From: Bacteroidia bacterium | GTDB lineage: Bacteria > Bacteroidota > Bacteroidia > Flavobacteriales > Flavobacteriaceae | Assembly: GCA_030430385.1 (NCBI GenBank) | Contig: JAUIFO010000007.1 | Location: 62,001-126,000 of the forward strand | Direction of reading: 5' to 3' | DNA length: 64,000 nt | Shown: one piece after another, positions 16,704-25,861 of the stretch | How the letters are laid out: each line of letters starts with the position of its first letter | Position numbering within the stretch: position 1 is the first letter of the stretch | The notes under the pieces: model-generated | Seen by the model: only the letters and a program-made list of their open reading frames with translations | Told to the model about the DNA's origin: nothing | Database searches by the model: none | Program-made: the position numbers and the translations under genes

Positions 16704-16717
16704 TTATGCATGCATAA
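16704..16717. promoter_or_regulatory. Perfect 14-bp palindrome between htpG and fabH
   Basis: TTATGCATGCATAA is self-complementary and lies in the divergent promoter region, 96 bp from the htpG start and 80 bp from the fabH start. It is a possible operator; no known regulator site is recognised. Confidence 0.35.
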
Positions 16718-16796
16718 CGAATTGCCTAAACTTTAAAAAAAGTCGATTCTGAAATGGTTAAATTGCATCTCTTATATTCAATACTAAACTAAAACT

Positions 16797-17807
16797 ATGT
16801 ACAATTCCAAAATAATAGGTTTAGGACACTATGTTCCTGATAATGTGGTTACCAACGACGATTTGTCTAAAATGATGGATACCAGTGACGAATGGATTCA
16901 AGAGCGAACAGGAATCAAAGAACGCCGTTGGGTAAAGTCAGGTTCTGATGATACAACAGCGTCAATGGGTGTTAAGGCAGCCAAAGTTGCTATTGAACGT
17001 GCTGGAATTGATAAGGATGATATCGATTTTATCATCTTCGCTACGTTAAGTCCAGATATGTATTTTCCAGGTCCAGGCGTTCAAGTGCAACATGCTTTAG
17101 ACATTAAAACTGTTGGTGCATTAGATGTAAGAAATCAGTGTTCTGGATTTGTATATGCGATTTCTGTGGCAGACAATTTTATCAAAACAGGAATGTATAA
17201 GAACATTTTAGTAATTGGAAGCGAATTACATTCCTATGGTTTAGATAAAACCACTCGAGGAAGAGGCGTGTCTGTTATTTTTGGAGATGGCGCAGGCGCA
17301 GCTGTATTAACTAGAGAAGAAGATACTAGTAAAGGAATTTTGTCAACTCACTTACATTCGCAAGGTGAACATGCTGAAGAGTTAGTACTTATTGCGCCAG
17401 GTATGGGAAAGCGCTGGGTGAATGACATTTTAGCTGAAAATGATCCTAACGATGAAAGTTATTATCCTTATATGAATGGTCAGTTTGTATTTAAAAATGC
17501 AGTTGTGCGTTTCAGCGAAGTAATTATGGAAGGCTTAATGCATAATAAATTGGGTGTAGATGATATTGATATGTTGATTCCGCATCAAGCTAACTTGCGA
17601 ATTGCTCAGTTCATTCAGAAAAAATTTAAGCTTTCAGATGATCAAGTGTTCAATAACATTCAAAAATATGGCAATACCACTGCTGCTTCTATTCCAATTG
17701 CATTAACTGAAGCTTGGGAGAAAGGTAAAATTAAAGAAGGAGATACGGTTGTTTTGGCTGCCTTTGGAAGTGGTTTTACTTGGGCTAGCGCTATAATTAA
17801 ATGGTAA
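16797..17807 (+). CDS. fabH: Beta-ketoacyl-ACP synthase III (FabH-type)
   Basis: KAS III enzymes condense an acyl-CoA with malonyl-ACP to start fatty acid synthesis. The 336-residue protein carries the complete catalytic triad: Cys115 (VRNQCSGFVYA), His263 (IPHQANLRI) and Asn293 (KYGNTTAASIP), and ends with the conserved AAFGSGFTWASAI. Flavobacteria often have more than one KAS III paralogue, with one beside the lipid genes plsX/rpmF; this copy stands alone next to htpG, so it could serve a special primer (for example branched chains) or be a secondary KAS III. The gene symbol is therefore a family label. Confidence 0.85.
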   Translation: MYNSKIIGLGHYVPDNVVTNDDLSKMMDTSDEWIQERTGIKERRWVKSGSDDTTASMGVKAAKVAIERAGIDKDDIDFIIFATLSPDMYFPGPGVQVQHALDIKTVGALDVRNQCSGFVYAISVADNFIKTGMYKNILVIGSELHSYGLDKTTRGRGVSVIFGDGAGAAVLTREEDTSKGILSTHLHSQGEHAEELVLIAPGMGKRWVNDILAENDPNDESYYPYMNGQFVFKNAVVRFSEVIMEGLMHNKLGVDDIDMLIPHQANLRIAQFIQKKFKLSDDQVFNNIQKYGNTTAASIPIALTEAWEKGKIKEGDTVVLAAFGSGFTWASAIIKW

Positions 17808-17837
17808 AAAAAATCCGAAATGTTGCCATTCCGGATT
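17806..17837 (-). terminator. Hairpin A: terminator on the minus strand at the end of fabH
   Basis: AATCCGAAATG (17812-17822) pairs with CATTCCGGATT (17827-17837) with one mismatch and a TTGC loop. On the minus strand it is followed by eight T, ending at the fabH stop codon. It would stop leftward transcripts before they run antisense into fabH. A TTGGTTAATAG box lies directly before it on the minus strand. Confidence 0.6.
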
Positions 17838-17983
17838 TCCTCGCTATTAACCAATTTCACTTACACTAAAACTATAAAAACAGTGATAGGTTCAACTGAT
17901 TAACTTTAAAACTTATCACAGTACTAAGACGTTTAAATTTCAGTTTTATTATATCTAAATACAGATTTAACTTTAATTAACAT

Positions 17984-18017
17984 AAAAAAGTTCGAGAAGG
18001 GTATTCTCGAACTTTTT
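17984..18017. terminator. Hairpin B: strong bidirectional terminator
   Basis: AAAAAGTTCGAGAA (17985-17998) pairs perfectly with TTCTCGAACTTTTT (18004-18017), loop of 5. It sits in the 436-bp gene-free stretch 17808-18243 between fabH and the TonB receptor. On the minus strand it is preceded by TTGGTTAATAG. I see no reading frame of coding quality in the whole stretch; apart from the three hairpins it holds a TTAGGAT/ATCCTAA hairpin (18046-18063). Confidence 0.75.
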
Positions 18018-18138
18018 ACTATTAACCAATCAACTCTAAAAAAACTTAGGATGCATATCCTAACTAATTCCTAAAAATAGTGTTGTGCCTATTAAGTCGT
18101 TTTTAATTCAAAAGCCTTACAAGTCCTTTTTTGAGTAT

Positions 18139-18170
18139 AAAAAAAACCCGAAGCTCTTACGAACTTCGGG
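18139..18170 (-). terminator. Hairpin C: terminator of the TonB receptor gene
   Basis: CCCGAAG (18147-18153) pairs with CTTCGGG (18164-18170). On the minus strand the stem is followed by eight T (complement of 18139-18146). It is 74 bp past the receptor stop codon. A related box (TTGGTTATTAAG) precedes it on the minus strand. Confidence 0.8.
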
Positions 18171-18243
18171 CTGTAAACTTAATAACCAAACTTAACACTA
18201 ACCATCAACTATTATGTAGGCTATTAAGAGTACTGTATTGTTT

Positions 18244-20730
18244 TTACATAAATCCACCACTTCCAGAGGCTTCATTATCATCTCTATTCTTACGACGTAA
18301 GGCTCTGTATTTTCCACCACCAAATCGGTAAGCTATAGATACATTCCAAGTGTTACTTTCCCAATTAAATTCACCAACTTGAGGGTATGGTCTATCACCT
18401 TCAAATTCAAACTTCATTGTGTTGAAAATATCACTGTAGTTAAAGCTAAATGTAGCTCTGTTGTCTGTCATAAAACTGTAACGCAGTCCAGTGTTTACCA
18501 TAAACATTGGCTTTCTGGTAAATTGTAAGCCTTTTTCTTCGCCTCTATACATTGTAAATAAAGACAGGTTTAATTTTTTGGTGACCTTAAAGTTGTTGAA
18601 TAATCTAAAGTTGTATACAATATTGTCTACTTTAATTGTGGTTTGTTCAATGTCATCTGCAGTAGCGGTTCCAATAGGCTGAGTTAAGACATCAGCAATT
18701 CCCTTTTGTTGTCTTGCAAACAAATCAAAGCTTGTATTTAAACTCCACCATTTCGTTGGTCTGTAATTACTGCTTAATTCTAAACCAAAAGCTGTCGTGT
18801 TATCAAAGTTGTCAAAGGTTAGAATACTTTTATTCAGATCTAAAGGATCAATATAAACAGCTCTATTTATTTCATCTTCTACCAATCTGTAAAATACACC
18901 AGCAGTAATGGTTCCGTTCTCAAGTTTTCTGGTGTAGTTGAACTCTACAGAATTCGTAAATTGAGGTTGAAGGTTTGTATTTCCAAAAGAAGATACTAAA
19001 GGCGTACTCCATTCACGAATAGGATTGACCTGTTGTAATCCTGGTCTATCAACACGTCTACTTACACTCATTTGATAAGAGTTTTTTTCACTCGGACTGT
19101 AAGTCACAAATGCTGAAGGATAGACTTGAAAATAGTCGTTTTCAAAAGGTGTGTCTTCTAATCCATTTACCGAAAAACTTAAAGCTGAAGCATCTTCAGT
19201 AACACTTTCAACTCTGGCTCCAACTTGATAACTCCATTTTTCAAATGTCTTACCATAAGTTGCGTAAAGCGAATAGATATCTCTTTTGTATGTGAAATCG
19301 GTACTTGGTGTTGGGATAAACTCATCACCATTATTGTCGATCATATCTTGTAACGGATTTACTGATAAACCTGAAGAGTTGTAATCGATATTTGTTTCAA
19401 AAAGGCGAATCTCACCACCAACTTCAAGTTTGGTGTTCTCATTTAAAGGATTTGTATAATCTAAGTTTATAACCGTTTGATCTCTGTTGGTATCAACATT
19501 ATCAATGTAGTTTGGTGGAAAAGGAATATTAACAAAACTGAAATTAGCAACTTCATCTTGATTAAATACACTGTAGTCAACCTCAAGATCTAAAGTTTCA
19601 CCTTCTTTTTTAAACTTATGGTTGTAAATACCATTGTACTGCGCAACATTGTTGTCAATATTATTGAAGAAATTTTGAAGCTGTAGTGGCTGGTTCACAA
19701 ATTGAATAGCTGTACTACCATCACCTTTACCATCAAATACATTTTGATTCGTAAAAAATGAAATCGTGTTGTTATCATTCATATAAAAATCGACACCTAT
19801 CTTATAGAGATGTGATTTGTTATTATTACCAAAATCGAAAGCTTGTTCAGACTGGTCATCCAAACGCTCTATAAATCCGAAGTTGGCATATTTACCAATA
19901 TTGTTTCCGTAGTTACCATAAAAATTGAATTTTCCATTTCTGTAGTTCATATCAATTGAACTGTTGAACTTTGCAAAAATCTCTTTGGTTAAACCAAAAT
20001 TGACATTTCCGTTAAATCCAATGGTTGTGTTTTTATGAAGAATGATATTAATGATACCACTCATACCTTCTGGATTGTATTTTGCTGAAGGGTTGGTAAT
20101 TAATTCGATTTGCTTAATTGAATTTGAAGGAATCTGACGTAATAATTGTGCAATAGGAACATTAGATAATTTCCCATCGACCATAACACGTACATTTTCA
20201 TTACCTCTCAAACTAATGTTTCCAGTTTGCTGATCAACATTTACTGAAGGCAAATTATTCATAATATCACTTGCAGTAGGTCCAGAAGTTGTAAGGTCTT
20301 TACCAATAGTGATCACTTTTCTGTCTACTTTTTGTTGAATGGTAGTGACTTCCGCAACAACAGTAACTTCTTCTAAGCTTTCAACATCTTCTTCAAGAAA
20401 TACATCGCCTACATTTACTTTGTAGTTGCCTTTGGCGATAGTGATACTTCTAGTTGAAGTTTTAAAACCAATGTATTGAATACTTAAAGTGGCTTTTCCT
20501 TCAGGAATGTTTTCAATAGTGAATGTTCCGTCATCATTGGTGATGCCACCAGTAATGGTGTTTCCTTCAGTATCTGTAATTAAAACATTTACATAAGGTA
20601 ATGGTTGATTCAAGGATGCGTCAATAACACGACCTGATATTGAACCTTCTCGTGCTTTAGCTTCTTCTGAAGCAAATGTGTGCGTTATCATAGATAACAT
20701 TAATACACACAATAGTGTAATTTTGTTCAT
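18244..20730 (-). CDS. TonB-dependent outer-membrane receptor with CarboxypepD_reg-like N-terminus
   Basis: An 828-residue outer-membrane protein. After a signal peptide (MNKITLLCVLMLSMITHTFA) comes a carboxypeptidase-regulatory-like beta-sandwich (about 28-115: GSISGRVIDASLNQPLPYVNV), a plug region (about 130-230: ASDIMNNLPSVNVDQQTGNISLRGNEN is part of it, split here by position) and a large beta-barrel of the OMP_b-brl_3 type ending in NVSIAYRFGGGKYRALRRKNRDDN. No SusD-type partner lies nearby, so it is not a standard polysaccharide locus; ligand unknown. An ECF-type promoter (AGTAAC-N16-CGTC, 20787-20812) and an 18-bp palindrome precede it. The same barrel type is often ECF-controlled in this phylum. 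Confidence 0.9.
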   Translation of the reverse strand: MNKITLLCVLMLSMITHTFASEEAKAREGSISGRVIDASLNQPLPYVNVLITDTEGNTITGGITNDDGTFTIENIPEGKATLSIQYIGFKTSTRSITIAKGNYKVNVGDVFLEEDVESLEEVTVVAEVTTIQQKVDRKVITIGKDLTTSGPTASDIMNNLPSVNVDQQTGNISLRGNENVRVMVDGKLSNVPIAQLLRQIPSNSIKQIELITNPSAKYNPEGMSGIINIILHKNTTIGFNGNVNFGLTKEIFAKFNSSIDMNYRNGKFNFYGNYGNNIGKYANFGFIERLDDQSEQAFDFGNNNKSHLYKIGVDFYMNDNNTISFFTNQNVFDGKGDGSTAIQFVNQPLQLQNFFNNIDNNVAQYNGIYNHKFKKEGETLDLEVDYSVFNQDEVANFSFVNIPFPPNYIDNVDTNRDQTVINLDYTNPLNENTKLEVGGEIRLFETNIDYNSSGLSVNPLQDMIDNNGDEFIPTPSTDFTYKRDIYSLYATYGKTFEKWSYQVGARVESVTEDASALSFSVNGLEDTPFENDYFQVYPSAFVTYSPSEKNSYQMSVSRRVDRPGLQQVNPIREWSTPLVSSFGNTNLQPQFTNSVEFNYTRKLENGTITAGVFYRLVEDEINRAVYIDPLDLNKSILTFDNFDNTTAFGLELSSNYRPTKWWSLNTSFDLFARQQKGIADVLTQPIGTATADDIEQTTIKVDNIVYNFRLFNNFKVTKKLNLSLFTMYRGEEKGLQFTRKPMFMVNTGLRYSFMTDNRATFSFNYSDIFNTMKFEFEGDRPYPQVGEFNWESNTWNVSIAYRFGGGKYRALRRKNRDDNEASGSGGFM

Positions 20731-20753
20731 TTTTTGATTGATTGAGTTAATAA

Positions 20754-20771
20754 ATTCTTATGAATAAGAAT
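20754..20771. promoter_or_regulatory. 18-bp palindrome in the TonB receptor leader
   Basis: ATTCTTAT-GA-ATAAGAAT, perfect 8-bp arms with a 2-bp centre, lies between the ECF-type promoter and the ATG (24 bp upstream of the start). It could be an operator or a leader hairpin. Confidence 0.4.
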
Positions 20772-20786
20772 CGTTGTTACCTCATA

Positions 20787-20812
20787 GACGTTCACTTTTA
20801 AATTACGTTACT
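20787..20812 (-). promoter_or_regulatory. ECF-sigma-type promoter of the TonB receptor (AGTAAC-N16-CGTC)
   Basis: Minus strand: AGTAAC (20812-20807), 16 nt, CGTC (20790-20787) followed by TATGAG. Spacing and sequence match group-IV sigma promoters and the promoter before the serine hydrolase operon at 12490-12515. It gives a leader of about 50 nt. Confidence 0.65.
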
Positions 20813-20876
20813 GGATTTAACATAACTTAACAACGTTTTAACACATATGGGAATTTTAATTGGCATTTAGAAGCTG

Positions 20877-20884
20877 TAATTTTG
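20877..20884 (+). promoter_or_regulatory. -7 box (TAATTTTG) before the CoA-binding protein gene
   Basis: TAATTTTG matches TAnnTTTG and ends 15 bp before the ATG at 20900. It overlaps the alternative TTG start at 20882, which supports the ATG as the real start. Confidence 0.5.
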
Positions 20885-20899
20885 AATAAAATAAAAGGT

Positions 20900-21262
20900 A
20901 TGACTAAGACAACTTTAGTATTAGGCGCTTCTTTAAAGCCTGAACGTTATTCAAATATTGCCATTCATAGATTGGTACAATATGATCATCATGTTGTGGC
21001 TTATGGATTAAAAGAAGGAGTCGTGGCTGGTGTTGGCATTGATACCGTCTTGATGTCTTATGAGCATATTGATACAGTGACGTTGTATTTAAATCCAAAT
21101 CGACAAGAAGCATTTTATGATTATATTATTTCACTGAATCCGAAACGTGTAATCTTTAATCCAGGCACTGAAAATCCTGAACTACAAAAAATACTAACAG
21201 ATCATAATATCTTCTTTGAAGAAGCTTGCACTTTAGTTTTGCTGAGTACTAATCAATACTAG
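20900..21262 (+). CDS. CoA-binding-domain protein
   Basis: A 120-residue single-domain Rossmann-like CoA_binding_2 protein (MTKTTLVLGASLKPERYSNIA; VVAYGLKEG; RVIFNPGTENPELQ). Such proteins bind CoA or a related nucleotide in vitro, but the cellular role is not established. The ATG at 20900 is preferred over a TTG at 20882 that lies inside a -7 box. Its stop lies inside the convergent symporter gene (14-bp overlap at 21249-21262). Divergent from the TonB receptor. Confidence 0.85.
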   Translation: MTKTTLVLGASLKPERYSNIAIHRLVQYDHHVVAYGLKEGVVAGVGIDTVLMSYEHIDTVTLYLNPNRQEAFYDYIISLNPKRVIFNPGTENPELQKILTDHNIFFEEACTLVLLSTNQY

Positions 21263-22721
21263 GTTTTTTACTAATACATAATAACCCTAAAAAGGTAAGT
21301 AGTCCATTTACAATTAAAATTTCAAAACCTATTTCATAACCATTCAATAAATCAACAGAATAGAGATTAATCAAATAGGATACAATTGGCGCTATAATGG
21401 CAATGATCCAAACATAGTGATCTTTTAAATGTGTTTTTGTTAGAATACCAAAAGCAAACAAACCCAATAATGGTCCGTACGTATAACCAGCTGCTTTAAA
21501 TAATTCCCAAATTACAGATACATCTGTGAATAGTAAATCAAAAAGAATGATTACGATCACAAGTATCACACTAAAAAGGATATGAACCTGCTTTCTAATA
21601 CGTTTTTTATCCTGTTCAGGTTTTTGGTCAAGATCAACAATGTCTATGCAAAATGAAGTTGTTAATGACGTTAAGGCACTATCTGCACTACTGTAAGCTG
21701 CAGCAATTAATCCTAAAATAAAAAACGAAGACGTGACAACTCCAATGTCAGGTAGCATAGCAATTGTTGGAAATAGATCATCTTTTTTTGCCGTGATGCC
21801 TTGTTGAGCAGCATATTGTGTGAGGAGTAAGCCTAGAGATAAGAATAAAAGATTGACAAAAATTAAAATAACACTAAAGCTAATCATATTCTTTTGCGCA
21901 TCTTTTAAATTTTTACAGGTGAGGTTCTTTTGCATCATATCTTGATCTAAACCTGTCATGGTTATTGTAATAAATACACCTGCTAGAAAACTTTTTAGAA
22001 AAAATTGCGAATCATTTACATCATCAAAAAAGAAGACTTTACTTAAATCACTCTTTGTAATGTTTAAATAGACTTCAGAAACACTACTTAGGTCTAGAGC
22101 ATTTGCTAAAAAAATAATGGTCACTACCACAGAAACTAGCATAAATAATGTTTGAAGCGTATCTGTGAAAATAATTGTTTTTATACCTCCTTTAAAAGTG
22201 TATAACCAGATCAATAAAATCGTAATTACAACGGTTACTGGAAACGGTATTGTATAGTCTTCGTAAATGTGAATCTTGTCAAAGACCAATAATTGCAAGA
22301 CCTTAGCCACTAAAAATAATCTGAATGCCGCACCAACAGTTCTAGAGATTAGAAAAGCCACTGAGCCTGTTTTATAACTGGTGTTTCCAAAACGTTCTTT
22401 GAGGTAAGTGTAAATGGAAGTTAAATTCATTTTATAATACAAGGGAAGCAACACATAAGCTATAACGAGATAACCAAAAAAATACCCAAGAACAACTTGA
22501 AAATAACCAAACTGTTTGGTTTCAACTGCTCCAGGAACTGAGATAAAAGTAACTCCAGATAAGGAGGTGCCTATCATTCCAAAGGCAACTAAATACCAAG
22601 GTGCAGCTTTGTTTGCTTTAAAGAATGCTTCATTGGAGTCTTCTTTACCTGTGACATATGAAATGAGGATCAAAATAGTAAAATAGGAGAGAATCAACAG
22701 GATAATAGAAGTAGTACTCAT
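21249..22721 (-). CDS. Sodium:solute symporter (SSS family)
   Basis: A 490-residue inner-membrane transporter with about 13 membrane helices. SSS-family features include the N-terminal helix region MSTTSIILLILSYFTILILISY, PWYLVAFGMIGTSLSGVTFISVPG (TM2-TM3, around the sodium-site serines and glycines) and SSFFILGLIAAAYSSADSALTSL (the conserved TM8-like Ser/Asp-Ser segment). Bacteroidota members transport sugars, nucleosides or sialic acids; the solute cannot be named. No metabolic genes surround it. Its 3' end overlaps the CoA-binding protein gene on the other strand. Confidence 0.92.
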   Translation of the reverse strand: MSTTSIILLILSYFTILILISYVTGKEDSNEAFFKANKAAPWYLVAFGMIGTSLSGVTFISVPGAVETKQFGYFQVVLGYFFGYLVIAYVLLPLYYKMNLTSIYTYLKERFGNTSYKTGSVAFLISRTVGAAFRLFLVAKVLQLLVFDKIHIYEDYTIPFPVTVVITILLIWLYTFKGGIKTIIFTDTLQTLFMLVSVVVTIIFLANALDLSSVSEVYLNITKSDLSKVFFFDDVNDSQFFLKSFLAGVFITITMTGLDQDMMQKNLTCKNLKDAQKNMISFSVILIFVNLLFLSLGLLLTQYAAQQGITAKKDDLFPTIAMLPDIGVVTSSFFILGLIAAAYSSADSALTSLTTSFCIDIVDLDQKPEQDKKRIRKQVHILFSVILVIVIILFDLLFTDVSVIWELFKAAGYTYGPLLGLFAFGILTKTHLKDHYVWIIAIIAPIVSYLINLYSVDLLNGYEIGFEILIVNGLLTFLGLLCISKKPSID

Positions 22722-22869
22722 AATTTAGATGTAACAAAAGTTTGGTTGAAATATCTTATTTTAGCAAAAAAATTGTACACAATATTAAGGATTTTCTAAT
22801 TATGTGTTGTTATAAGTATACACTCATAATTTAGATAAGATACTTCTAATTGGTTAAAATAGCTTTGAA

Positions 22870-25845
22870 ATGAAACGATATTATCTACTATTGACCTTAA
22901 TTATTTCTATGACTGTTGCGTCAGCTCAAGAATATAGAGAAATGATTGAAAAGGGAACTTATACTGTTCAAGAGATACAAGAAGCTGCTGAAGCACATTT
23001 TGCAATTGTTGGAACAGAACGCGGAACAGGTTTCAAACCTTATAAAAGATGGGAATATCAAGCGCTTCAAAACATGGATGAGAATGGAATGCTCATGACT
23101 CCTGAAGCTTACTACTCCGAATTAGAAAGTTACAATAGCTATTTGAATCAAAATTTTGGAGCAGCACGAACAACAGTTGGTGCTTGGCAACCTCTCGGAC
23201 CAGATTATTGGAATCAAACTTCAGGTTGGAATCCAGGTGTTGGTCGAGTGACCTCTATTGCGGTTGAATCATCAAATCCTAACCATATTATCATTGGTGC
23301 CAATACAGGTGGTGTATGGAGAACAACAGATGGCGGTGTTAGTTGGACTGTACTTACAGATAATCTTTCAACATTAGATGTAGGAGCACTTGCTATGGAT
23401 CCAACAGATCCAACTATTTATTTTTGGGGTTCTTCTGGAGGTGTTATTTTTAAATCTACAGATTCTGGTGCGACATGGAATGTACTTGCTGACACAGGAT
23501 CAGGAACGGTAAACAAAATTTTAATTGATCCTAATAATACCAATAAGATGTACTGCTCAAGTGGTGGTGGAATTTATAAATCTTTTAATGGTGGATTAGA
23601 TTGGCTCATTATTAATGATTCTGCAACCAATGGATACGATATTGAATTCAAACCTGGAGACTCAAATATTATTTATGCTTCTGGTGATTTGTTTTTTATA
23701 TCCGAAGATGGCGGACAAACTTTTAAAATACCTGATGCCTTATCAAATTGGACACAAGAATATGTCTTCAGGAATAATGATTGGATCACTGGTAACTCAA
23801 ATCAAAATGGAACAGTTTCACCTAAAACAGGAAACGGAATGGCGATATGTTATGTTGATAACTTTGATTCGCCAATAACGAATTTGGTTTCAGAATCTAT
23901 TGACCTAACAGGTGCTTCAGACCCTAAATTGAATTTCTCATATACTAATGTTAATTGGGCAGGTGATGTAGATGCACTTCGTGTGCTTTATAAAACATCT
24001 TCTGCTGGTGCATGGATGGAATTAGCTAATTATACTACTGAATCTGCAGTGTGGACAGATATAACACTAAGCTTGCCTAATGCTTCTTCAGATTATTATA
24101 TTGCTTTTGAAGGTACAGCGAATTATGGTAGAGGTTTAACTATTGATGATGTATATATTGAAGATTCTGCATTAGGACTTGTCTTTGAAGAAGGCTTTGA
24201 AAATTCACCAAATGAATTTTCTATAGGCCCTAAAATGATGGGTGTTTCTCCAGATAACCCGAACATTGTGTATGTGCTTGAAGCTTCAGGAGGAATTTTT
24301 GGCGGCATCCATAGGTCTGTCGATTCTGGAAATACTTTCATCAAATTAAATCATGGTACAAATAACTATTTTGGTTATAGCTCTTCTGCTGATGATGATT
24401 CAGGACAAGCACCAAGAGATATGGATATTGCAGTTCATCCAGAAAATGCAATGGATGTTCACATTGCTGGTGTGTTGTCTTGGCGTTCAACAGATGGAGG
24501 CAATAGTTTTAATATAACCTCACAGTGGATTCCTGGAGTAGCCCAAAACCAAAATATTGGCTATAATCATGCAGATATTGACATTATGGAGTTTGTTGGC
24601 AATCCTACCGATGGTTATAAATTGTATACTGGAACCGATGGTGGTATTTATGTTGCTGACGATCCGCTCAATGTGTCTAGCGCTTATTACAGAGATTTAA
24701 CTCCTGGTTTAGGGATTAGACAATTTTATAGAATTGGAATTAGCCAAACGAATCCTGTTGTAGTGTCTGGTGGTTCTCAAGATAACGGAACATCTGTATT
24801 AGATTCTAATGGCACATGGAAAGATTGGTTAGGAGCTGATGGTATGGAAACGTTTGTCGATAAAAATAACGCCAGTATCCTCTATGGAACGGTTCAATTT
24901 GGAGGACTTTACAAATCATTTAATGGAGGTAATAGTGATGTGTATATTGGTTCTCCAGAAAATAAATCAGGAAACTGGATTACGCCTTTTGAACAAGATC
25001 CTAATATAGATAATACCATCTATGCAGCTTATGATGAGATATATAAATCTACTAATGGTGGTAATTCTTGGGAGTCTATTTCTCAAGACTTTGGAGCTAA
25101 TATGAATCATTTAAAAATTGGTTCTGATAGTGTAACCATGTATGCTGCTGTTGGAAATGATCTGTTTAAAACTGAAACTGGAGGTATTCTTGATACGTGG
25201 GCACCATTAACAGGGTTTAATGGGAATATCAATGCTATAGCAGTGCATCCTTCAAACCCTGAAAAAATTGCCATAGCTACTACATCAGCATCTAAAGTTT
25301 TTGTGTCAACAAATGGAGGTGATTCGTGGACGTCTTATTTATTGAACTTGCCTAACTTTAGTGCTAGAGCTTTAGTGTGGTCTGATAATGGAAATGATGG
25401 GTTATACTTGGGAATGAATTATGGTGTATTCTATATTGATAATACTTTAACCGAATGGCAGCCTTTTAGTAATAATCTTCCAAATGTTATCATTAGTGAA
25501 CTAGAGATTAATACGACTCAGCAGAAAATTTATGCTGCGACTTATGGTCGTGGGTTATGGGTTTCTGACCTGTTTGATGATACTCTAAGTACAGACGCAT
25601 TCGATTTAAATAGTTTTAAGATGTATCCTAATCCAACAAAGGATCAAGTGTATCTGTCTTGGAATAAGTCCGAAAAAGTATCCGTTAAAGTGTTTAATGC
25701 ACTTGGAAAATTAGTCTACTATTCTAAAGATCAAAACTTGATTACACCATTACAATTAAATACTTCTGAATACAATTCAGGACTTTATTTTGTGTCTGTG
25801 AACACTATTGACGGTGTGGTAACCAAAAAACTAATTATCGAATAA
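22870..25845 (+). CDS. Secreted BNR/VPS10-like beta-propeller protein with T9SS C-terminal sorting domain
   Basis: A 991-residue exported protein. Signal peptide (MKRYYLLLTLIISMTVASAQ), then many Asp-box/BNR-like repeats (GGVWRTTDGGVSW, GGVIFKSTDSGATW, GGIYKSFNGGLDW, EIYKSTNGGNSW, KVFVSTNGGDSW) that form one or two 6-10-bladed propellers, with an immunoglobulin/jelly-roll-like insert (about 300-440). The last ~75 residues are a type A sorting domain (MYPNPTKDQVYLSWN ... SGLYFVSVNTIDG, KKLIIE), which directs secretion through the type IX system. No sialidase active-site arginines are obvious, so an adhesive or binding role is as likely as hydrolysis. Followed by a terminator at 25862-25892. 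Confidence 0.9.
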   Translation: MKRYYLLLTLIISMTVASAQEYREMIEKGTYTVQEIQEAAEAHFAIVGTERGTGFKPYKRWEYQALQNMDENGMLMTPEAYYSELESYNSYLNQNFGAARTTVGAWQPLGPDYWNQTSGWNPGVGRVTSIAVESSNPNHIIIGANTGGVWRTTDGGVSWTVLTDNLSTLDVGALAMDPTDPTIYFWGSSGGVIFKSTDSGATWNVLADTGSGTVNKILIDPNNTNKMYCSSGGGIYKSFNGGLDWLIINDSATNGYDIEFKPGDSNIIYASGDLFFISEDGGQTFKIPDALSNWTQEYVFRNNDWITGNSNQNGTVSPKTGNGMAICYVDNFDSPITNLVSESIDLTGASDPKLNFSYTNVNWAGDVDALRVLYKTSSAGAWMELANYTTESAVWTDITLSLPNASSDYYIAFEGTANYGRGLTIDDVYIEDSALGLVFEEGFENSPNEFSIGPKMMGVSPDNPNIVYVLEASGGIFGGIHRSVDSGNTFIKLNHGTNNYFGYSSSADDDSGQAPRDMDIAVHPENAMDVHIAGVLSWRSTDGGNSFNITSQWIPGVAQNQNIGYNHADIDIMEFVGNPTDGYKLYTGTDGGIYVADDPLNVSSAYYRDLTPGLGIRQFYRIGISQTNPVVVSGGSQDNGTSVLDSNGTWKDWLGADGMETFVDKNNASILYGTVQFGGLYKSFNGGNSDVYIGSPENKSGNWITPFEQDPNIDNTIYAAYDEIYKSTNGGNSWESISQDFGANMNHLKIGSDSVTMYAAVGNDLFKTETGGILDTWAPLTGFNGNINAIAVHPSNPEKIAIATTSASKVFVSTNGGDSWTSYLLNLPNFSARALVWSDNGNDGLYLGMNYGVFYIDNTLTEWQPFSNNLPNVIISELEINTTQQKIYAATYGRGLWVSDLFDDTLSTDAFDLNSFKMYPNPTKDQVYLSWNKSEKVSVKVFNALGKLVYYSKDQNLITPLQLNTSEYNSGLYFVSVNTIDGVVTKKLIIE

Positions 25846-25861
25846 AAAAGATTGTATCTAG

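Noticed and set aside
18131..18331. Plus-strand 66-codon frame over the end of the TonB receptor
   Set aside because: It runs over terminator C and the antisense of the receptor C-terminus; no coding signal.
22860..22867. TAGCTTTG as the promoter of the T9SS BNR protein
   Set aside because: It ends 2 bp before the start codon and has no -33 box at the right distance; it would give a leaderless mRNA.
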